Positions 1-10,918 are shown, counted from the first letter of the stretch. The stretch: 64,000 nucleotides of DNA from Paraburkholderia aromaticivorans (GCF_012689525.1 NZ_CP051516.1:2976001-3040000), one strand, 5' to 3'. The notes: generated by a model from the letters alone, not told the origin. Made by a program: numbers and translations.

Positions 1-882
1 CTCGTTGACCTGATCGATCTGGTCAAGCCGCACCGCGCTCGATGCATCGACTACGTGCAGCAGCAAGTCGGCGTGAATGGTTTCCTCGAGCGTGGCGCGA
101 AACGCCGCCACCAGCTGGTGAGGCAGTTCGCGGATGAAGCCGACCGTATCCGACACCACCACCTGCCCCGCTTCGTCGCCGAGATAGACGCGCCGCGAGG
201 TGGTATCCAGCGTCGCGAACAGCTGGTCGGCGGCGTACGCCTGAGCCTTGGTGAGCGCGTTGAAGAGCGTGGATTTGCCCGCGTTCGTGTAGCCGACCAG
301 CGACACGGACATGGTCTGATTGCGGCTGCGCGCGCGACGCTGCGTGCCGTGCTGACGGCGCAGTTTCTCCAGCCGCGTCTTGAGCGCCTTGATGCGCTCG
401 CCGATCAAACGACGGTCGGTTTCGAGCTGCGTTTCGCCAGGGCCGCGCAAACCGATACCGCCTTTTTGCCGCTCCAGGTGGGTCCATGCGCGGATTAGCC
501 GCGTCGACAGATACTGCAGTTGCGCGAGTTCCACCTGCAGCTTGCCTTCGTGGCTGCGGGCCCGTTGGGCAAAAATGTCGAGAATCAGACTGGTGCGATC
601 GATCACGCGCCGATTAAGCGCTTGCTCCAGATTGCGCTGCTGCGCAGGCGCCAGAGCGTGATTGAAAATGACGAGTTCGATGTCGTTCGCCTCACACGCA
701 AGACGCAGTTCTTCAGCCTTGCCGCTGCCGACGAACATCTTGGCATCAGGACTGGACCGGCGCCCGGTGAGGGTGACTAAGGGATTCGCGCCCGCGCTTT
801 GCGCGAGCAGGCTGAGTTCTTCTAGGCTGGCTTCGAAATCGATCTTACCGAAGTCGATGCCGACAAGCGCTGCATTGATCAA
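1..882 (-). CDS. hflX: GTPase HflX (3' end cut by the window edge)
   Basis: Ribosome-associated GTPase of the Obg-HflX class, which binds the 50S subunit and rescues or splits stalled ribosomes. Translated from the minus strand it gives 294 codons with no stop before the edge. Residues 1-190 form the HflX N-terminal domain with its glycine-rich stretch (LRGPGETQLETDRR, about 145-158) and coiled-coil linker. The G domain follows, with P-loop GYTNAGKST at about 197-205 and G3 DTVG at about 245-248. The start is taken as TTG at 882, giving MINAALVGIDFGK; an in-frame TTG at 897 is the alternative, and neither has a strong ribosome-binding site. It lies 72 bp downstream of hfq, the usual hfq-hflX pairing, and is probably cotranscribed with it. 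Family identity is certain; the start is less so. Confidence 0.96.
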   Translation of the reverse strand, partial: MINAALVGIDFGKIDFEASLEELSLLAQSAGANPLVTLTGRRSSPDAKMFVGSGKAEELRLACEANDIELVIFNHALAPAQQRNLEQALNRRVIDRTSLILDIFAQRARSHEGKLQVELAQLQYLSTRLIRAWTHLERQKGGIGLRGPGETQLETDRRLIGERIKALKTRLEKLRRQHGTQRRARSRNQTMSVSLVGYTNAGKSTLFNALTKAQAYAADQLFATLDTTSRRVYLGDEAGQVVVSDTVGFIRELPHQLVAAFRATLEETIHADLLLHVVDASSAVRLDQIDQVNE

Positions 883-954
883 ATTGGAGGGTATCAAAAT
901 GAGGCGGCCGGAAGTAATCGCCAACGGGCGACGTTACGCCGGCCGCGACGGGGG

Positions 955-1191
955 TTAGGACTGTTCAGAATCCGGGTGGAAATTCACCGGACGGGCTGGC
1001 ACGACTGTCGAGATTGCGTGCTTGTAGACCATCTGGGTGACCGTATTCCGGAGCAACACGACGTACTGGTCGAACGATTCGATGTTCCCTTGAAGCTTGA
1101 TGCCGTTGACCAGGTAGATCGACACAGGCACATGCTCTTTACGCAGTGCGTTCAAAAACGGGTCTTGTAACAATTGCCCTTTGTTGCTCAT
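955..1191 (-). CDS. hfq: RNA chaperone Hfq
   Basis: Hexameric Sm-like RNA chaperone that pairs small RNAs with mRNAs. The 78-residue product starts [12 protein letters not shown]. It contains the Sm1 region ([20 protein letters not shown]) and the Sm2 signature with YKHA (about residues 55-58) before VVPARP. The C-terminal tail is very short (about 10 residues), as in many betaproteobacteria, unlike the long tail of E. coli Hfq. The start at 1191 is preferred over an upstream in-frame start at 1257 because it has GGAG six bases upstream and matches the family N-terminus. It lies between der and hflX on the same strand. Confidence 0.98.
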   Translation of the reverse strand: MSNKGQLLQDPFLNALRKEHVPVSIYLVNGIKLQGNIESFDQYVVLLRNTVTQMVYKHAISTVVPARPVNFHPDSEQS

Positions 1192-1344
1192 AGCAAACTC
1201 CGTATTTTTTTGCAGGTTGACTAAATTGACGAGGAAGAAAAAGAGATCCACCGTCAACCGCTACACTATAGCCGATTTTCATTTTTGCGCGGGAGGCCTG
1301 GCCAGGCGGCCAAAGCCAGCACACACGCGGGTTTCAGCCTGGAT

Positions 1345-2682
1345 TTAGCCTTTATCCGCGTAAGGGTTCGTCGACGATCTGAACTCTATGCGCAATGGAG
1401 TCCCAGTCAGCTTGAAAGTTTCCCGGAAGCGGTTTTCCAGGTAGCGTTTGTACGTTTCGGTGATCGCGTCGAGCGCGTTGCCGTGAATCACGATAATCGG
1501 CGGATTCTGTCCACCTTGGTGCGCGTAACGCAATTTCGGACGCACCGGACCGCGTCGGCGCGGCTGCTGGAACTCGACGGCATCGATCAACGCGCGCGTG
1601 AGCTTCGGCGTCGGCAGCTTGGCCATGGCGGCTGCGTAGGCATCGTCGACCGAGCGCATCAACGGGCCGATCCCTGTTTTTTCCGCGGCGGAAATGAAAT
1701 GGAATTTGGCGAAGTCGAGAAATTTTAGTTTGCGCTCGAGGTCCGCCTTGGTGCGGTCGCGCACATGCGGATCGAGACCGTCCCACTTGTTCACGCCCAC
1801 CACCAGCGCGCGGCCCTGCTCCACCACGAAGCCGGCAATGTGCGCGTCCTGTTCCGAAATGTCCTGGCGCGCGTCGAGCAGCAGGATCACGACGTTGGCG
1901 TCGGAGATCGACTGCAGCGTCTTCACCACCGAGAATTTCTCGATCGCTTCGAACACTTTGCCGCGGCGGCGCAAACCGGCCGTATCGATCAGCGTGTACG
2001 GCTTGCCGCCGCGCTCGAAATCGACGTAGATCGAATCGCGCGTGGTGCCCGGCATGTCGAACGCGATCACGCGCTCTTCGCCCACCAGTGTGTTGATCAA
2101 CGTCGACTTGCCGACATTCGGACGACCGACGATCGCGATCTTCACGCCGCGCGTCTGCTTCTCCTCGTCGCTTTCTTCCGGCTGGCCGGCGTACGCGACT
2201 TCGAGCGCCTCGTCGATCATTTCGGTGACGCCGTCGCCATGCGCCGCGGAAATCGCGCGCGGGTCGCCGAGGCCGAGTTCGTAGAAGTCAGCGGCGACGT
2301 TGCTGTACTTCATGCCCTCCGCCTTATTGACGACGAGGAAAATCGGCCGGCCGACCTTGCGCAGATAATCGGCGATCGACTTATCCTGCGGCGCAAGGCC
2401 ATTGCGGCCGTCGACGATGAACACGACGATGTCCGATTCCTCGACCGCCTGGCGGGTTTGACGCGCCATTTCGTGCAGGATGCCGTCTTTCGCGACCGGC
2501 TCGAAACCGCCGGTGTCGACGACCAGATAGGGTCGCTCGCCGGTGCGCCCTTCGCCGTAATGGCGATCGCGCGTGAGACCGGGCAGGTCGGCAACCAGCG
2601 CGTCACGCGAACGCGTGAGCCGGTTGAACAGCGTGGATTTCCCCACATTGGGGCGCCCGACGAGGGCAATAACGGGTTTCAT
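1345..2682 (-). CDS. der: ribosome assembly GTPase Der (EngA)
   Basis: Essential GTPase with two tandem G domains, acting in late 50S ribosomal subunit maturation. The 445-residue protein carries P-loops GRPNVGKST at residues 9-17 and again at 186-194, with DTGGF (about 56-60) and DTAGL as G3 motifs and VNKAEG/VNKWDG as G4 motifs. The C-terminal part (from about 355) is the KH-like domain. The acidic linker at about 169-176 is typical. The length matches the family. It sits between bamB upstream and hfq downstream. The 454-bp gap to bamB, which contains a terminator for bamB, suggests der has its own promoter. Confidence 0.98.
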   Translation of the reverse strand: MKPVIALVGRPNVGKSTLFNRLTRSRDALVADLPGLTRDRHYGEGRTGERPYLVVDTGGFEPVAKDGILHEMARQTRQAVEESDIVVFIVDGRNGLAPQDKSIADYLRKVGRPIFLVVNKAEGMKYSNVAADFYELGLGDPRAISAAHGDGVTEMIDEALEVAYAGQPEESDEEKQTRGVKIAIVGRPNVGKSTLINTLVGEERVIAFDMPGTTRDSIYVDFERGGKPYTLIDTAGLRRRGKVFEAIEKFSVVKTLQSISDANVVILLLDARQDISEQDAHIAGFVVEQGRALVVGVNKWDGLDPHVRDRTKADLERKLKFLDFAKFHFISAAEKTGIGPLMRSVDDAYAAAMAKLPTPKLTRALIDAVEFQQPRRRGPVRPKLRYAHQGGQNPPIIVIHGNALDAITETYKRYLENRFRETFKLTGTPLRIEFRSSTNPYADKG

Positions 2683-3077
2683 CAGATGTTGTTCACGGTG
2701 AAACGCGGGATCGAAATCGACCGCCCGCGTAGCGACGCCATGCGGCCGCTACACGGCAGCGTTTGACGAAAATTATCACGAATTCGGCCAGCCCCGGATG
2801 TGCTGTCAATATGCACGCCCGGGCGGACGGGGGTTTGGCTGTATGGGCGGCGCCAGCGGGCCGCCAGGTTCAGTCTTTACTGCTCGACGGCTCGTACGCC
2901 GGTTCGAATACGATTCTTTGCGCTACGTACGAGGATGCCGCCGAAAGGTGGTGCCGCAAGCAACCACCGATGGCCACGTGGGCCCGTGCGCCATATCTGA
3001 TCCGACTTGCCGGACCAGCCAGTCCGGCGTAATTCTTCTACTCTGCCCTACCACTACAACTCAAACTACAATCCGGC
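2683..3077. other. intergenic region upstream of der, no gene seen
   Basis: About 400 bp between the bamB terminator and der. Reading frames here lack ribosome-binding sites and recognisable products. It must hold the promoter that restarts transcription for der-hfq-hflX, but I cannot place -35 and -10 boxes with confidence. A short inverted repeat (GCCGGAC...GTCCGGC) lies near 3009-3028. Confidence 0.5.
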
Positions 3078-3113
3078 AAAAACGCGTGCGGCCGGCGAAG
3101 CCGGCCTGCACGC
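3078..3113 (-). terminator. Rho-independent terminator after bamB
   Basis: On the minus strand a GC-rich hairpin, GGCCGGC-TTC-GCCGGCC extended by GCGTGC/GCACGC arms with a one-base bulge, is followed by G and a run of five T. It lies 24 bp past the bamB stop codon. Confidence 0.8.
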
Positions 3114-3136
3114 TCGACGGCGATTGCCTCGCGCGA

Positions 3137-4282
3137 TTAGCGCGGACGGTAGCCGTACAGGTCGCCGTCGTGCGTCAGCACCACCAGCGTTTCGCCGGCG
3201 AGCACCGGCGCCGCCGTAATCGGGCTGCCGTCGGTCTTCACGCGCGCGACGAGCGTGCCGTCGTCGCGGGACAGGAAGTGCACGTAACCCTGGTAGTCGC
3301 CCAGCACCGCAGCGTGACCCAGAATGTACGGCACGCTCAGGTCGCGATTCTTCAGCTTGTCGTTCTTCCACAGCGGCGCGCCGCTGTTGGTGTCGAACGC
3401 CGACACCACCGACCAGTCGTCCGCCGCGACCACGGCGCGCTCATCCTGCGCCAGACCGCTCGTGCTCGAGAACGCCTTTTCCCACAGCGCGCGGCCCGAA
3501 TTCGCGTCGAAACAGCCAATCTGGCCCTGGAACGTCACGGCGCAGGTTTCCGAACCGACCAGCGTGGGCGGACCGGTCACGTCGTTGATACGCTCGACTT
3601 CCGTCACGCCCTTCGGATAGGACACCGGCGTTTGCCAGTAGTTGTCGCCCGTCTGCACGTTGATCGCGGCAAACGCGCCGCCCGGGAAACCGGCCAGCAC
3701 GGCTGCGTCGCCCGCGAACGTCATGCCCGACGACACGCGCAGATTGAGCGGCACCGCGCGATTGCGATAGTTCCACTTCTGCTCGCCGGTTTGCGCGTTG
3801 AACGCGACGATCTGACCGTCGACCGTACGCACCACCACGAGGCCGTTGCCGACGAGCGGCGGCGAGATGATCTCGCCCGGCGCCTTGGCGGTCCACAATT
3901 GCTTGCCGTCCGCGCCGAGCACGTAGACGTCGCCCTTCAGGCCGCCGACCGCCGTGAGCGTGCCGTCGCTGCCGACACCTGCCGAAAGGTCGTCGTGCAG
4001 CTTGACGCGCCAGACGTCCTGACCGGTCTGCGCGTCGATCTTCGCAACCGAACCGTTGGCGCCGGCCGCGTACACCGCATTGCCGACCGCAACCGGCGAG
4101 AACAGATAACGGCCTGCCTTACCGACGCTCGCCTTCCAGGCCTGCTGCACGTCGAGCACGGGTTTGAACTCGGCGAGCGGCGTCGGCACGCGGCGCTCGT
4201 CTTTCGTGGATGAGCAAGCCGCCATGGTGAGCACGGTCATCGCACAGGCAACGGGCACAGCGTAACGTTTCAGCAGATTCAT
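3137..4282 (-). CDS. bamB: outer-membrane assembly lipoprotein BamB
   Basis: Beta-propeller lipoprotein of the BAM complex, which folds and inserts outer-membrane beta-barrel proteins. The 381-residue product has a lipoprotein signal peptide ending MAAC with the lipidated cysteine at about residue 23, then a series of PQQ-like propeller repeats (for example TGQDVWRVKL, TGEQKWNYRN, SGRALWEKAF and SGAPLWKNDK). The start at 4282 is chosen because it gives a compact signal peptide; an ATG at 4297 is an in-frame alternative. It follows yfgM (gap 86 bp) and precedes der, the conserved hisS-yfgM-bamB-der order. A terminator follows directly. Confidence 0.96.
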   Translation of the reverse strand: MNLLKRYAVPVACAMTVLTMAACSSTKDERRVPTPLAEFKPVLDVQQAWKASVGKAGRYLFSPVAVGNAVYAAGANGSVAKIDAQTGQDVWRVKLHDDLSAGVGSDGTLTAVGGLKGDVYVLGADGKQLWTAKAPGEIISPPLVGNGLVVVRTVDGQIVAFNAQTGEQKWNYRNRAVPLNLRVSSGMTFAGDAAVLAGFPGGAFAAINVQTGDNYWQTPVSYPKGVTEVERINDVTGPPTLVGSETCAVTFQGQIGCFDANSGRALWEKAFSSTSGLAQDERAVVAADDWSVVSAFDTNSGAPLWKNDKLKNRDLSVPYILGHAAVLGDYQGYVHFLSRDDGTLVARVKTDGSPITAAPVLAGETLVVLTHDGDLYGYRPR

Positions 4283-4368
4283 CGGTGGACGAAGCATTCA
4301 GGAAATTAATTAAAGGAGACCGGTTGGTCGTTGCACGCGGCGCTGATTGTGGCGCTTATATGCGGCGA

Positions 4369-4998
4369 TCAGCCGCCCAGCGCGTCCAGCTTGAACTGAA
4401 CCAACTGGCGTGCCGAACTATCGTTCTTCGACAGCGAGTCGAGGGCCAGCTTGTAGGCCGTGCGCGCATCGTCACGCTTGCCTTGAGCGGCGAGCAGATC
4501 GCCGCGACCGTCCGCCACGATGCCTTGGAACGCGTCGGACTGCGGTTCGGCGAGCAGCGCGAGGCCCTGGTCGTAAGCCTTGTCGTCGAGCAGCAGCGAA
4601 GCAAGGCGCAGCTTGGCGATCTGCTTGAACTCGTCATCTTTCGCGCGATCGATGGTCCATTGCAGCTGCGCCTTCGCGGCGGCTTCGTCGCCCGCGGCGT
4701 ACAGCGCCTTGGCGGCGCCCAGCGCGGTCATCTGCGCATACGCTGTGCGGCTGAACTTGTCTTCCATGTCGGTGGCGACGCGGGTGATCCTCGCCTTGTC
4801 GCCCGATGCCACGGCTTGCTGGACCTGGTCATACAGCACGGCAGCTTCCGCCGCCTCGCGCCGCTGCCAGAAATTCCAGCCGTTCCAGCCGGCCGCGGCC
4901 ACCAATGCCACCAGCACGATCCATGTGGTTGCATTGCCCCACTGCGCCCACCATGCCTTCAGACCTTCAATCGATTCTTGTTCGTCGTGGTAACTCAT
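4369..4998 (-). CDS. yfgM: YfgM-like inner-membrane TPR protein (ancillary SecYEG factor)
   Basis: The 209-residue protein has a short cytoplasmic N-terminus rich in acidic residues, one transmembrane helix at about residues 23-43 (TTWIVLVALVAAAGWNGW), and a periplasmic alpha-helical TPR-like domain. E. coli YfgM binds SecYEG and the chaperone PpiD and helps hand proteins over in the periplasm; that role is inferred here from family and context. It lies between hisS (gap 78 bp) and bamB on the same strand, as in other proteobacteria, and is likely in one transcript with them. Confidence 0.92.
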   Translation of the reverse strand: MSYHDEQESIEGLKAWWAQWGNATTWIVLVALVAAAGWNGWNFWQRREAAEAAVLYDQVQQAVASGDKARITRVATDMEDKFSRTAYAQMTALGAAKALYAAGDEAAAKAQLQWTIDRAKDDEFKQIAKLRLASLLLDDKAYDQGLALLAEPQSDAFQGIVADGRGDLLAAQGKRDDARTAYKLALDSLSKNDSSARQLVQFKLDALGG

Positions 4999-5076
4999 TG
5001 CCCGGCGATTTCCTCTTTCTTGCTACGTGTGCGTGTCGAACCGGATTGGAAACCAACCGGTTCGACGACATCGCGA

Positions 5077-6417
5077 TCAGTCGTCGCCGTCTTCGGCGGT
5101 TGCAACCATCGCATTGATTAGAAATTCGGTCAAGTCTTCGGCCGGCACGTTTTGTTGCTCGTTTTTACCGCCGTTAGCATTTGTATCGCGCAGCGGTTTC
5201 ACGCCGACCGTGCCGTTGGCGATCTCGTCTTCGCCAAGCACCACGGCGAAGGCCGCGCCGCTTGCGTCGGCACGCTTCATCTGCGATTTGAAGCTGGCCG
5301 TTTGACCGTCGGCGCTGCAATGCAGGATCACGTCGAGGCCCGTGTCGCGCAGACGCTCGGCGATAACGAACGCCTGCTCGCGCGCCGCGTCGCCCTGATG
5401 GACTACGTACACGTCGCAACCTTCGTCTTCCGGCACGAGTTGCTCTTCCTTCAACAATTCGAGGATCCGCTCGACGCCCATGGCCCAGCCGCATGCCGCC
5501 GTGGGCTTGCCGCCGAGCTGTTCGATCAGCGGATCGTAACGGCCGCCGGCCGCGACTGTGCCCTGCGCGCCGAGCTTGTCGGTCACCCACTCGAACACGG
5601 TCAGATTGTAATAATCGAGACCGCGCACGAGACGCGGATTGATCGTGAACGGCATGTTGTTCGACTTCAAAATGCGCTGCAAACCTTCGAAGTGCGCGCG
5701 CGATTCCTCGCCGAGAAAATCGATCAGCTTGGGCGCGTTCTGCGCGACTTCCTGCATGGCCGGATTCTTCGTATCGAGCACGCGCAGCGGGTTCGTGTAG
5801 AGGCGGCGCTTCGCTTCCTCGTCGAGCACGTCCATATGCTTCTCGAGGTACGCGATCAATTCAACACGATGCGCCGCGCGTTCTTCCGCGAGGCCCAGCG
5901 AGTTGATTTCGAGCTTGATGCCCATCAGCCCGAGGTCGTCCCACAGACGCTGGCACATCATAATGATTTCAGCGTCGGCGTCCGGACCGGCAAAGCCGAG
6001 CGCTTCCACGCCGACCTGATGAAACTGGCGATAACGGCCGCGCTGCGGACGCTCGTGGCGGAACATCGGGCCGATGTACCACAGGCGCTTCGGGCCGTCG
6101 TACAGCATGTTGTGTTCGATCGCCGCGCGCACCACCGCTGCCGTGTTTTCCGGACGCATGGTCAGATTTTCACCGTTCAACGCGTCGGTAAAGCTGTACA
6201 TCTCTTTCTCGACGATGTCCGTCACTTCACCGATACCGCGCTTGAACAGCTGCGTATGCTCGATGATCGGCGTACGAATATTCTGGTATCCGTACGAACG
6301 CAGCAACGACTTGACGGTCGTTTCGAAAAATTCCCACAGCCCGGCTTCCTGCGGAAGGATGTCGTTCATGCCCTTCACGCCGGAGAGCTTTTCGAGCTTT
6401 TTCTTCTGTTCAGTCAT
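5077..6417 (-). CDS. hisS: histidyl-tRNA synthetase
   Basis: Class II aminoacyl-tRNA synthetase charging tRNA-His. The 446-residue protein begins [20 protein letters not shown] and shows motif 2 ([16 protein letters not shown]), the histidine-specific motif LVRGLDYY, and [11 protein letters not shown]-terminal HGTP anticodon-binding domain follows from about residue 330. It ends in an acidic tail (TAEDGDD), slightly longer than E. coli HisS. It follows ispG by 21 bp and precedes yfgM, so ispG-hisS-yfgM-bamB probably form an operon. Confidence 0.98.
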   Translation of the reverse strand: MTEQKKKLEKLSGVKGMNDILPQEAGLWEFFETTVKSLLRSYGYQNIRTPIIEHTQLFKRGIGEVTDIVEKEMYSFTDALNGENLTMRPENTAAVVRAAIEHNMLYDGPKRLWYIGPMFRHERPQRGRYRQFHQVGVEALGFAGPDADAEIIMMCQRLWDDLGLMGIKLEINSLGLAEERAAHRVELIAYLEKHMDVLDEEAKRRLYTNPLRVLDTKNPAMQEVAQNAPKLIDFLGEESRAHFEGLQRILKSNNMPFTINPRLVRGLDYYNLTVFEWVTDKLGAQGTVAAGGRYDPLIEQLGGKPTAACGWAMGVERILELLKEEQLVPEDEGCDVYVVHQGDAAREQAFVIAERLRDTGLDVILHCSADGQTASFKSQMKRADASGAAFAVVLGEDEIANGTVGVKPLRDTNANGGKNEQQNVPAEDLTEFLINAMVATAEDGDD

Positions 6418-6438
6418 CTGTATTTCGAGAGCCGATGT

Positions 6439-7743
6439 TTAGTTGGCTACCGTGGCGCGGCCATAGCTGCGCTCGACGTAGTCACTCACGATTTGCTGGA
6501 ATTCTTGCGCGATGTTATCGCCGCGCAGCGTCTTGACCTTTTCGCCGTCGATGAAAACCGGCGCGGCCGGGTTCTCGCCCGAGCCCGGCAGGCTAATGCC
6601 GATGTTGGCCTGCTTCGATTCGCCCGGACCGTTGACGATGCAACCCATCACCGCGACGTGCATCTTCTCGACGCCGGGATATTGATCACGCCACACCGGC
6701 ATCTGCGTGCGCAGATAGGTCTGGATTTGCGACGCGAGTTCCTGGAACAGCGTGCTGGTGGTACGGCCGCAACCCGGGCACGCGATCACCATCGGCGTGA
6801 ACGAGCGCAGCCCCATGGTCTGCAGGATTTCCTGGCCGACGATCACTTCGCCGGTGCGCGAGCCGCCCGGTTCCGGCGTAAGCGAAATGCGGATCGTGTC
6901 GCCGATGCCCTGTTGCAGCAACACGGACAACGCCGCGGACGAGGCAACGATGCCCTTCGACCCCATACCCGCCTCGGTCAAGCCGAGATGCAGCGCGAAA
7001 TCGCAACGGCGCGCCAGTTCGCGGTACACGGCGATCAGATCCTGCACGCCGCTAACCTTGCACGACAAGATGATCTGATTGCGCGACAGACCGAGCTCGA
7101 CCGCCCGCTCCGCCGAGCCGATCGCCGACTGGATGAGCGCTTCGTACATGACGCTTTGCGCTTCCCATGGCGTGGAACGCGCGGCGTTCTCGTCCATCAT
7201 CTTCGCGAGCAGATCTTGATCGAGACTGCCCCAGTTGACGCCGATACGCACCGGCTTGTCGTACTTCGCCGCGGCTTCGATCATCTGCGCGAACTGCGTG
7301 TCGCGTTTCGCGCCGTGGCCCACGTTGCCTGGGTTGATACGGTACTTGGACAGCGCCTCCGCGCACGCGGGGTAGTCGCGCAACAGCAAATGGCCGTTGT
7401 AATGGAAGTCGCCGACCAGCGGCACCGACACGCCCATGCGGTCGAGCTGCTCGCGCACGGCCGGCACGGCTGCGGCCGCTTCCGGCGTGTTCACCGTGAT
7501 ACGCACCAGTTCCGAGCCGGCTTGCGCCAGTTCCTTGATCTGGATCGCGGTGCCGATAGCGTCCGCGGTATCCGTGTTGGTCATCGACTGGATGCGCACG
7601 GGTGCGTCGCCGCCGATGGTGACGAGCTGGCCGCCCCAACGGACGTCGACCGCGTGCGACTTGCGCCGCGGTGCCTGGCCGCCGAACACCGGCTCGGTTG
7701 AAACGATCTTGCTACTGGATTGGGATTGAGCTTCGGATTGCAT
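6439..7743 (-). CDS. ispG: 4-hydroxy-3-methylbut-2-enyl diphosphate synthase IspG (GcpE)
   Basis: [4Fe-4S] enzyme of the MEP isoprenoid pathway, converting methylerythritol cyclodiphosphate to HMBPP. The 434-residue protein shows the conserved [10 protein letters not shown] segment, IRISLTPEP, the cluster cysteines in CPGCGRT and CIVNGPGES, and the family C-terminus. It has the longer beta/gammaproteobacterial form with an N-terminal extension of about 30 residues. Start at 7743 (MQSEAQSQ); an ATG at 7755 is also in frame and no clear ribosome-binding site separates them. It lies between a RodZ-like gene (gap 98 bp) and hisS (21 bp). Confidence 0.97.
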   Translation of the reverse strand: MQSEAQSQSSSKIVSTEPVFGGQAPRRKSHAVDVRWGGQLVTIGGDAPVRIQSMTNTDTADAIGTAIQIKELAQAGSELVRITVNTPEAAAAVPAVREQLDRMGVSVPLVGDFHYNGHLLLRDYPACAEALSKYRINPGNVGHGAKRDTQFAQMIEAAAKYDKPVRIGVNWGSLDQDLLAKMMDENAARSTPWEAQSVMYEALIQSAIGSAERAVELGLSRNQIILSCKVSGVQDLIAVYRELARRCDFALHLGLTEAGMGSKGIVASSAALSVLLQQGIGDTIRISLTPEPGGSRTGEVIVGQEILQTMGLRSFTPMVIACPGCGRTTSTLFQELASQIQTYLRTQMPVWRDQYPGVEKMHVAVMGCIVNGPGESKQANIGISLPGSGENPAAPVFIDGEKVKTLRGDNIAQEFQQIVSDYVERSYGRATVAN

Positions 7744-7841
7744 CGAAAAACCCATTTACGCCGCATGCGCCACACAAAAGACGTCGCGCCTGAATTGAAA
7801 AAGCGCCGCGGACCGGTTGGCCGCGGCGCATACCGTATCTG

Positions 7842-8933
7842 TCAAGGCAGCGCGAAGCGCGCCACGTTGCCTTTGGCCGCCGCATATTTCGACGGATCGA
7901 CCGGGTGGCCATCGAGCGTCAGCGAGTCGAGGCCGGCCGTGTTGCCGACCGTGACCTTGAACGGCGCTTCGCCCGTTACTTCCTTGGTATCGCCTGCGTG
8001 CACGAGGCCGGAGAACACTTCCTTGCCATCTTTGCCGCGCACGCTGAACCAACTATCCTGTTTCACGCTCAACGCAACGATCGATTGACCGGCAGCCGGC
8101 GCCACCGTAGCCGCCGGTGCGCTCGCGCCCGGCGACGTTGCCACAGCCGGTGCTTGCGAGCCCGTCTTAGGCGCGGCCGTCATTGCCGTGACTGCCGGCG
8201 CCGACGAAGGTGCCGCGCCGGTGGCGAGCGGCGCGGGCATCGGCGTAGCCGACGCTGCATTCTCCGCTGCCGCCTGCGTGTCCGGCGCCGAAGCAGTCTC
8301 TTCCGCAGTCGCTTCCGAACCTGCCGATTGACCCTGCGCCACCGCGCCCGATGCGCCGGTCGCGCCGCCAGTGGCACCATTCGCGCTCGCTTTCAAGCGC
8401 GCCAGCCACGCCGACGAATCGCCGCCATTGGTATGCCACATGCCGAGCGCGATTACCGCGACGATCACCGCCGCCACGCCCCACAACCATGAGCGGCTCT
8501 TTTGCCCACTGCCACCCAGCGAGAGAGATACCTTGCCGCGCGGCAAATCCTTACCCGACGACGCCGGCATCGACAGATCCGGCGCGGGCACACCCTTTTC
8601 GCGGCGCAATGCCGCCGTGAACGGCGTGGGATCCGCGCCGAGCATTTTCGCGTAGCTGCGCACCACGCCCAGCGCGAAGGTCGTATCCGGCAAGTGGCTG
8701 ATGTCGCCCGATTCGAGCGCGCGCAACTTGGTGGCGGACACTTTCAGACGCGCCGACACGTCGTCGATCGTCCAACCTTTCGATTCACGCAATTGGGTCA
8801 AGCGCGCGCCAACCGCCGCCAACGAATCCATGCCCGGCTGCACAACAGGCTGCACCGCCGCCCGTGCGACTGGCGCCGGATGGCCTTCGTTCGTGTCTGT
8901 GTCCTGCGGCTGCGGGTGCTGCGGCTCACTCAT
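7842..8933 (-). CDS. rodZ: RodZ-like protein (HTH, transmembrane helix, DUF4115)
   Basis: 363-residue bitopic protein. Residues about 38-105 form a cytoplasmic HTH_25/Xre-like domain (GARLTQLRESKGWTIDDVS). One transmembrane helix lies at about 149-165. A long Ala/Ser/Pro/Thr-rich periplasmic linker spans about 170-285, and a C-terminal DUF4115 beta domain follows (VKQDSWFSVRGKDGKEVFSG). This is the domain order of RodZ, which couples MreB filaments to the elongasome and sets rod shape. The gene lies upstream of ispG as in E. coli (rodZ-ispG-hisS), which supports the assignment. The linker is low complexity and probably disordered. Confidence 0.88.
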   Translation of the reverse strand: MSEPQHPQPQDTDTNEGHPAPVARAAVQPVVQPGMDSLAAVGARLTQLRESKGWTIDDVSARLKVSATKLRALESGDISHLPDTTFALGVVRSYAKMLGADPTPFTAALRREKGVPAPDLSMPASSGKDLPRGKVSLSLGGSGQKSRSWLWGVAAVIVAVIALGMWHTNGGDSSAWLARLKASANGATGGATGASGAVAQGQSAGSEATAEETASAPDTQAAAENAASATPMPAPLATGAAPSSAPAVTAMTAAPKTGSQAPAVATSPGASAPAATVAPAAGQSIVALSVKQDSWFSVRGKDGKEVFSGLVHAGDTKEVTGEAPFKVTVGNTAGLDSLTLDGHPVDPSKYAAAKGNVARFALP

Positions 8934-9152
8934 CCCAAATCCTTTCGCGTCGATTCTTTTTCACTTGTGCAACCCGGACGGGCTCAAGCCTCACGTCCGA
9001 ATCGCAGACCGTTTATAACAAAATGTGCGGCCTTGTGCGCCGCTTCCGATCGCTTCTGCAAACTTTCTTTTCAATCGACACCGGCACAGCAGGTTGTCGC
9101 GCGTTTCGCGGAGCTTTCTACGAACGCCGGCGCCCTGCCGCCCCCCGCGCGA

Positions 9153-10304
9153 TTACACGGCGCGAACCTCGATAACCTTGGCTGCCTTCCCGGTGCGCTC
9201 AGCGAGGCGTGTGCGGTCTTTCACCGCGCCGGCCAACTGACCGCAGGCAGCGTCGATATCATCGCCGCGTGTTTTACGCACCGTGGTGACGACGCCCGCG
9301 TCCATCAACACTTGTGCAAACCGCTTGATCTGTTCCGGTTTCGAGCGGATGAGGCCCGATTCAGGGAACGGATTGAACGGAATCAGGTTGAACTTGCACG
9401 GCACGTCGCGCGTGACGGCCAGCAGTTCGCGCGCTTGCGCTTCGCTGTCGTTGACGCCGTCGAGCATGCAATATTCAAACGTAATGAAGTCGCGCGGCGC
9501 GACCTTCAGATAGCGCTGGCAAGCCGCCATCAGTTCGCGCAGCGGATACTTCTTGTTCAGCGGCACCAGCATGTCGCGCAGCGGATCGCTAGGCGCATGC
9601 AAGGAGACCGCGAGCGCCACCGGCAGATCGGCGCCAAGCCGGTCCATCATGGGCACGACGCCCGACGTGGACAGCGTGACACGGCGGCGCGACAGGCCGT
9701 AGGCGTTGTCGTCGAGCATCAGGCGCATGGCCGGCACGACCGCGTCGTAATTGAGCAGCGGCTCGCCCATGCCCATCATCACGACGTTCGTGACGACCCG
9801 CTCGCCCTTGCCGTCACCACCCATGGCGCGGCCGCCGTCCACGCCGCGCGATGCGCGCAGCGCGAACTCAGCCATGCGCAACTGGCCGATGATTTCGCCG
9901 GTGGTGAGATTGCGGGAGAAACCCTGTTTGCCAGTCGAACAGAAACGGCAGTTGACCGCGCACCCGGCCTGCGACGACACGCACAGCGTGCCGCGCGTTT
10001 CTTCGGGAATGTAGACGGTTTCAACCGCGTTGCTGTTGCCGACGTCGATCAGCCACTTGCGTGTGCCGTCGGTAGAAATATTGTCGCTGACGATGCCCGG
10101 CATCGAGATCGTGGCGCGCCCCTTGAGCTTTTCGCGCAAGGACTTCGCCAGATCGGTCATGCCGTCGAAGTCGGCAGCGTTGTATTGGTGAATCCAGCGC
10201 TGCAATTGCTTGGCGCGAAACGGCTTCTCGCCCAGGCTGTCGCAGTAAGCGACAAGCCCTTGGGCGTCGAGGTCGAGAAGGTTGACGGTGGGACTGCTCG
10301 TCAT
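9153..10304 (-). CDS. rlmN: dual-specificity 23S rRNA/tRNA (adenine-C2) methyltransferase RlmN
   Basis: Radical SAM enzyme methylating C2 of A2503 in 23S rRNA and A37 of some tRNAs. The 383-residue protein has the radical SAM motif CAVNCRFC (CxxxCxxC), GMGEPLLN, and the downstream GVNDSEAQA and PFNPFPES segments that carry conserved residues. The start at 10304 ([12 protein letters not shown]) is chosen because AGGA lies about 7 bases upstream; an ATG at 10319 is in frame. It lies downstream of ndk and upstream of the rodZ-ispG block, the same ndk-rlmN-rodZ-ispG order as in many proteobacteria. It needs a [4Fe-4S] cluster. Confidence 0.97.
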   Translation of the reverse strand: MTSSPTVNLLDLDAQGLVAYCDSLGEKPFRAKQLQRWIHQYNAADFDGMTDLAKSLREKLKGRATISMPGIVSDNISTDGTRKWLIDVGNSNAVETVYIPEETRGTLCVSSQAGCAVNCRFCSTGKQGFSRNLTTGEIIGQLRMAEFALRASRGVDGGRAMGGDGKGERVVTNVVMMGMGEPLLNYDAVVPAMRLMLDDNAYGLSRRRVTLSTSGVVPMMDRLGADLPVALAVSLHAPSDPLRDMLVPLNKKYPLRELMAACQRYLKVAPRDFITFEYCMLDGVNDSEAQARELLAVTRDVPCKFNLIPFNPFPESGLIRSKPEQIKRFAQVLMDAGVVTTVRKTRGDDIDAACGQLAGAVKDRTRLAERTGKAAKVIEVRAV

Positions 10305-10464
10305 ATCGAATCCTGCCATTTCAGTGCGAGACTACGTTCATGCAACAAGCTGCATGAACGCAATGCCGTTCGCGCCCATTCCTGCTGCTTTACCTTACTA
10401 CTTTGCCGGGCGATTCGTGCGATAAATCCAGTCGGCTGCACGAATCGCGCGAGGCACGACCTAC

Positions 10465-10890
10465 TTAACGCGAGTAGACATTCACTTGCGGGAAGAAGAA
10501 CGCAATTTCAACTGCTGCCGTTTCAGCCGCGTCGGAACCGTGCACTGCGTTCGCGTCGATGCTGTCAGCGAAGTCGGCGCGGATCGTGCCCTTTTCCGCC
10601 TTCTTCGGGTCCGTTGCACCCATCAGGTCACGGTGCTTCAGGATGGCGTTTTCGCCTTCCAGGGCTTGCACGACGACCGGACCCGAGATCATGAAATCGA
10701 CCAGGTCCTTGAAGAACGGACGTGCAGCGTGCACAGCGTAGAACTTTTCCGCGTCGGCGCGCGACAGGTGAACCATGCGCGAAGCCACGACCTTCAGACC
10801 AGCGTTTTCGAAACGGCTGTAGATCTGGCCGATCACGTTCTTGGCCACTGCGTCCGGCTTGATAATCGACAGGGTGCGTTCGATCGCCAT
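10465..10890 (-). CDS. ndk: nucleoside diphosphate kinase
   Basis: Transfers the gamma-phosphate of ATP to NDPs through a phosphohistidine. The 141-residue protein has the family N-terminus [12 protein letters not shown] and the active-site histidine in [12 protein letters not shown] (about residue 117). The length is normal. A promoter-like -10 and a perfect 14-bp palindrome lie in its short leader. It is the first gene of the ndk-rlmN-rodZ-ispG-hisS run, with a 160-bp gap to rlmN. Confidence 0.98.
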   Translation of the reverse strand: MAIERTLSIIKPDAVAKNVIGQIYSRFENAGLKVVASRMVHLSRADAEKFYAVHAARPFFKDLVDFMISGPVVVQALEGENAILKHRDLMGATDPKKAEKGTIRADFADSIDANAVHGSDAAETAAVEIAFFFPQVNVYSR

Positions 10891-10918
10891 AAAAACTCCA
10901 AAAAATTAAGAGGTTACA

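Noticed and set aside
2870..2950. tRNA-like GGTTCGAAT sequence in the der-bamB gap
   Set aside because: The flanking bases do not form a T-stem and no acceptor or anticodon stem could be built around it.
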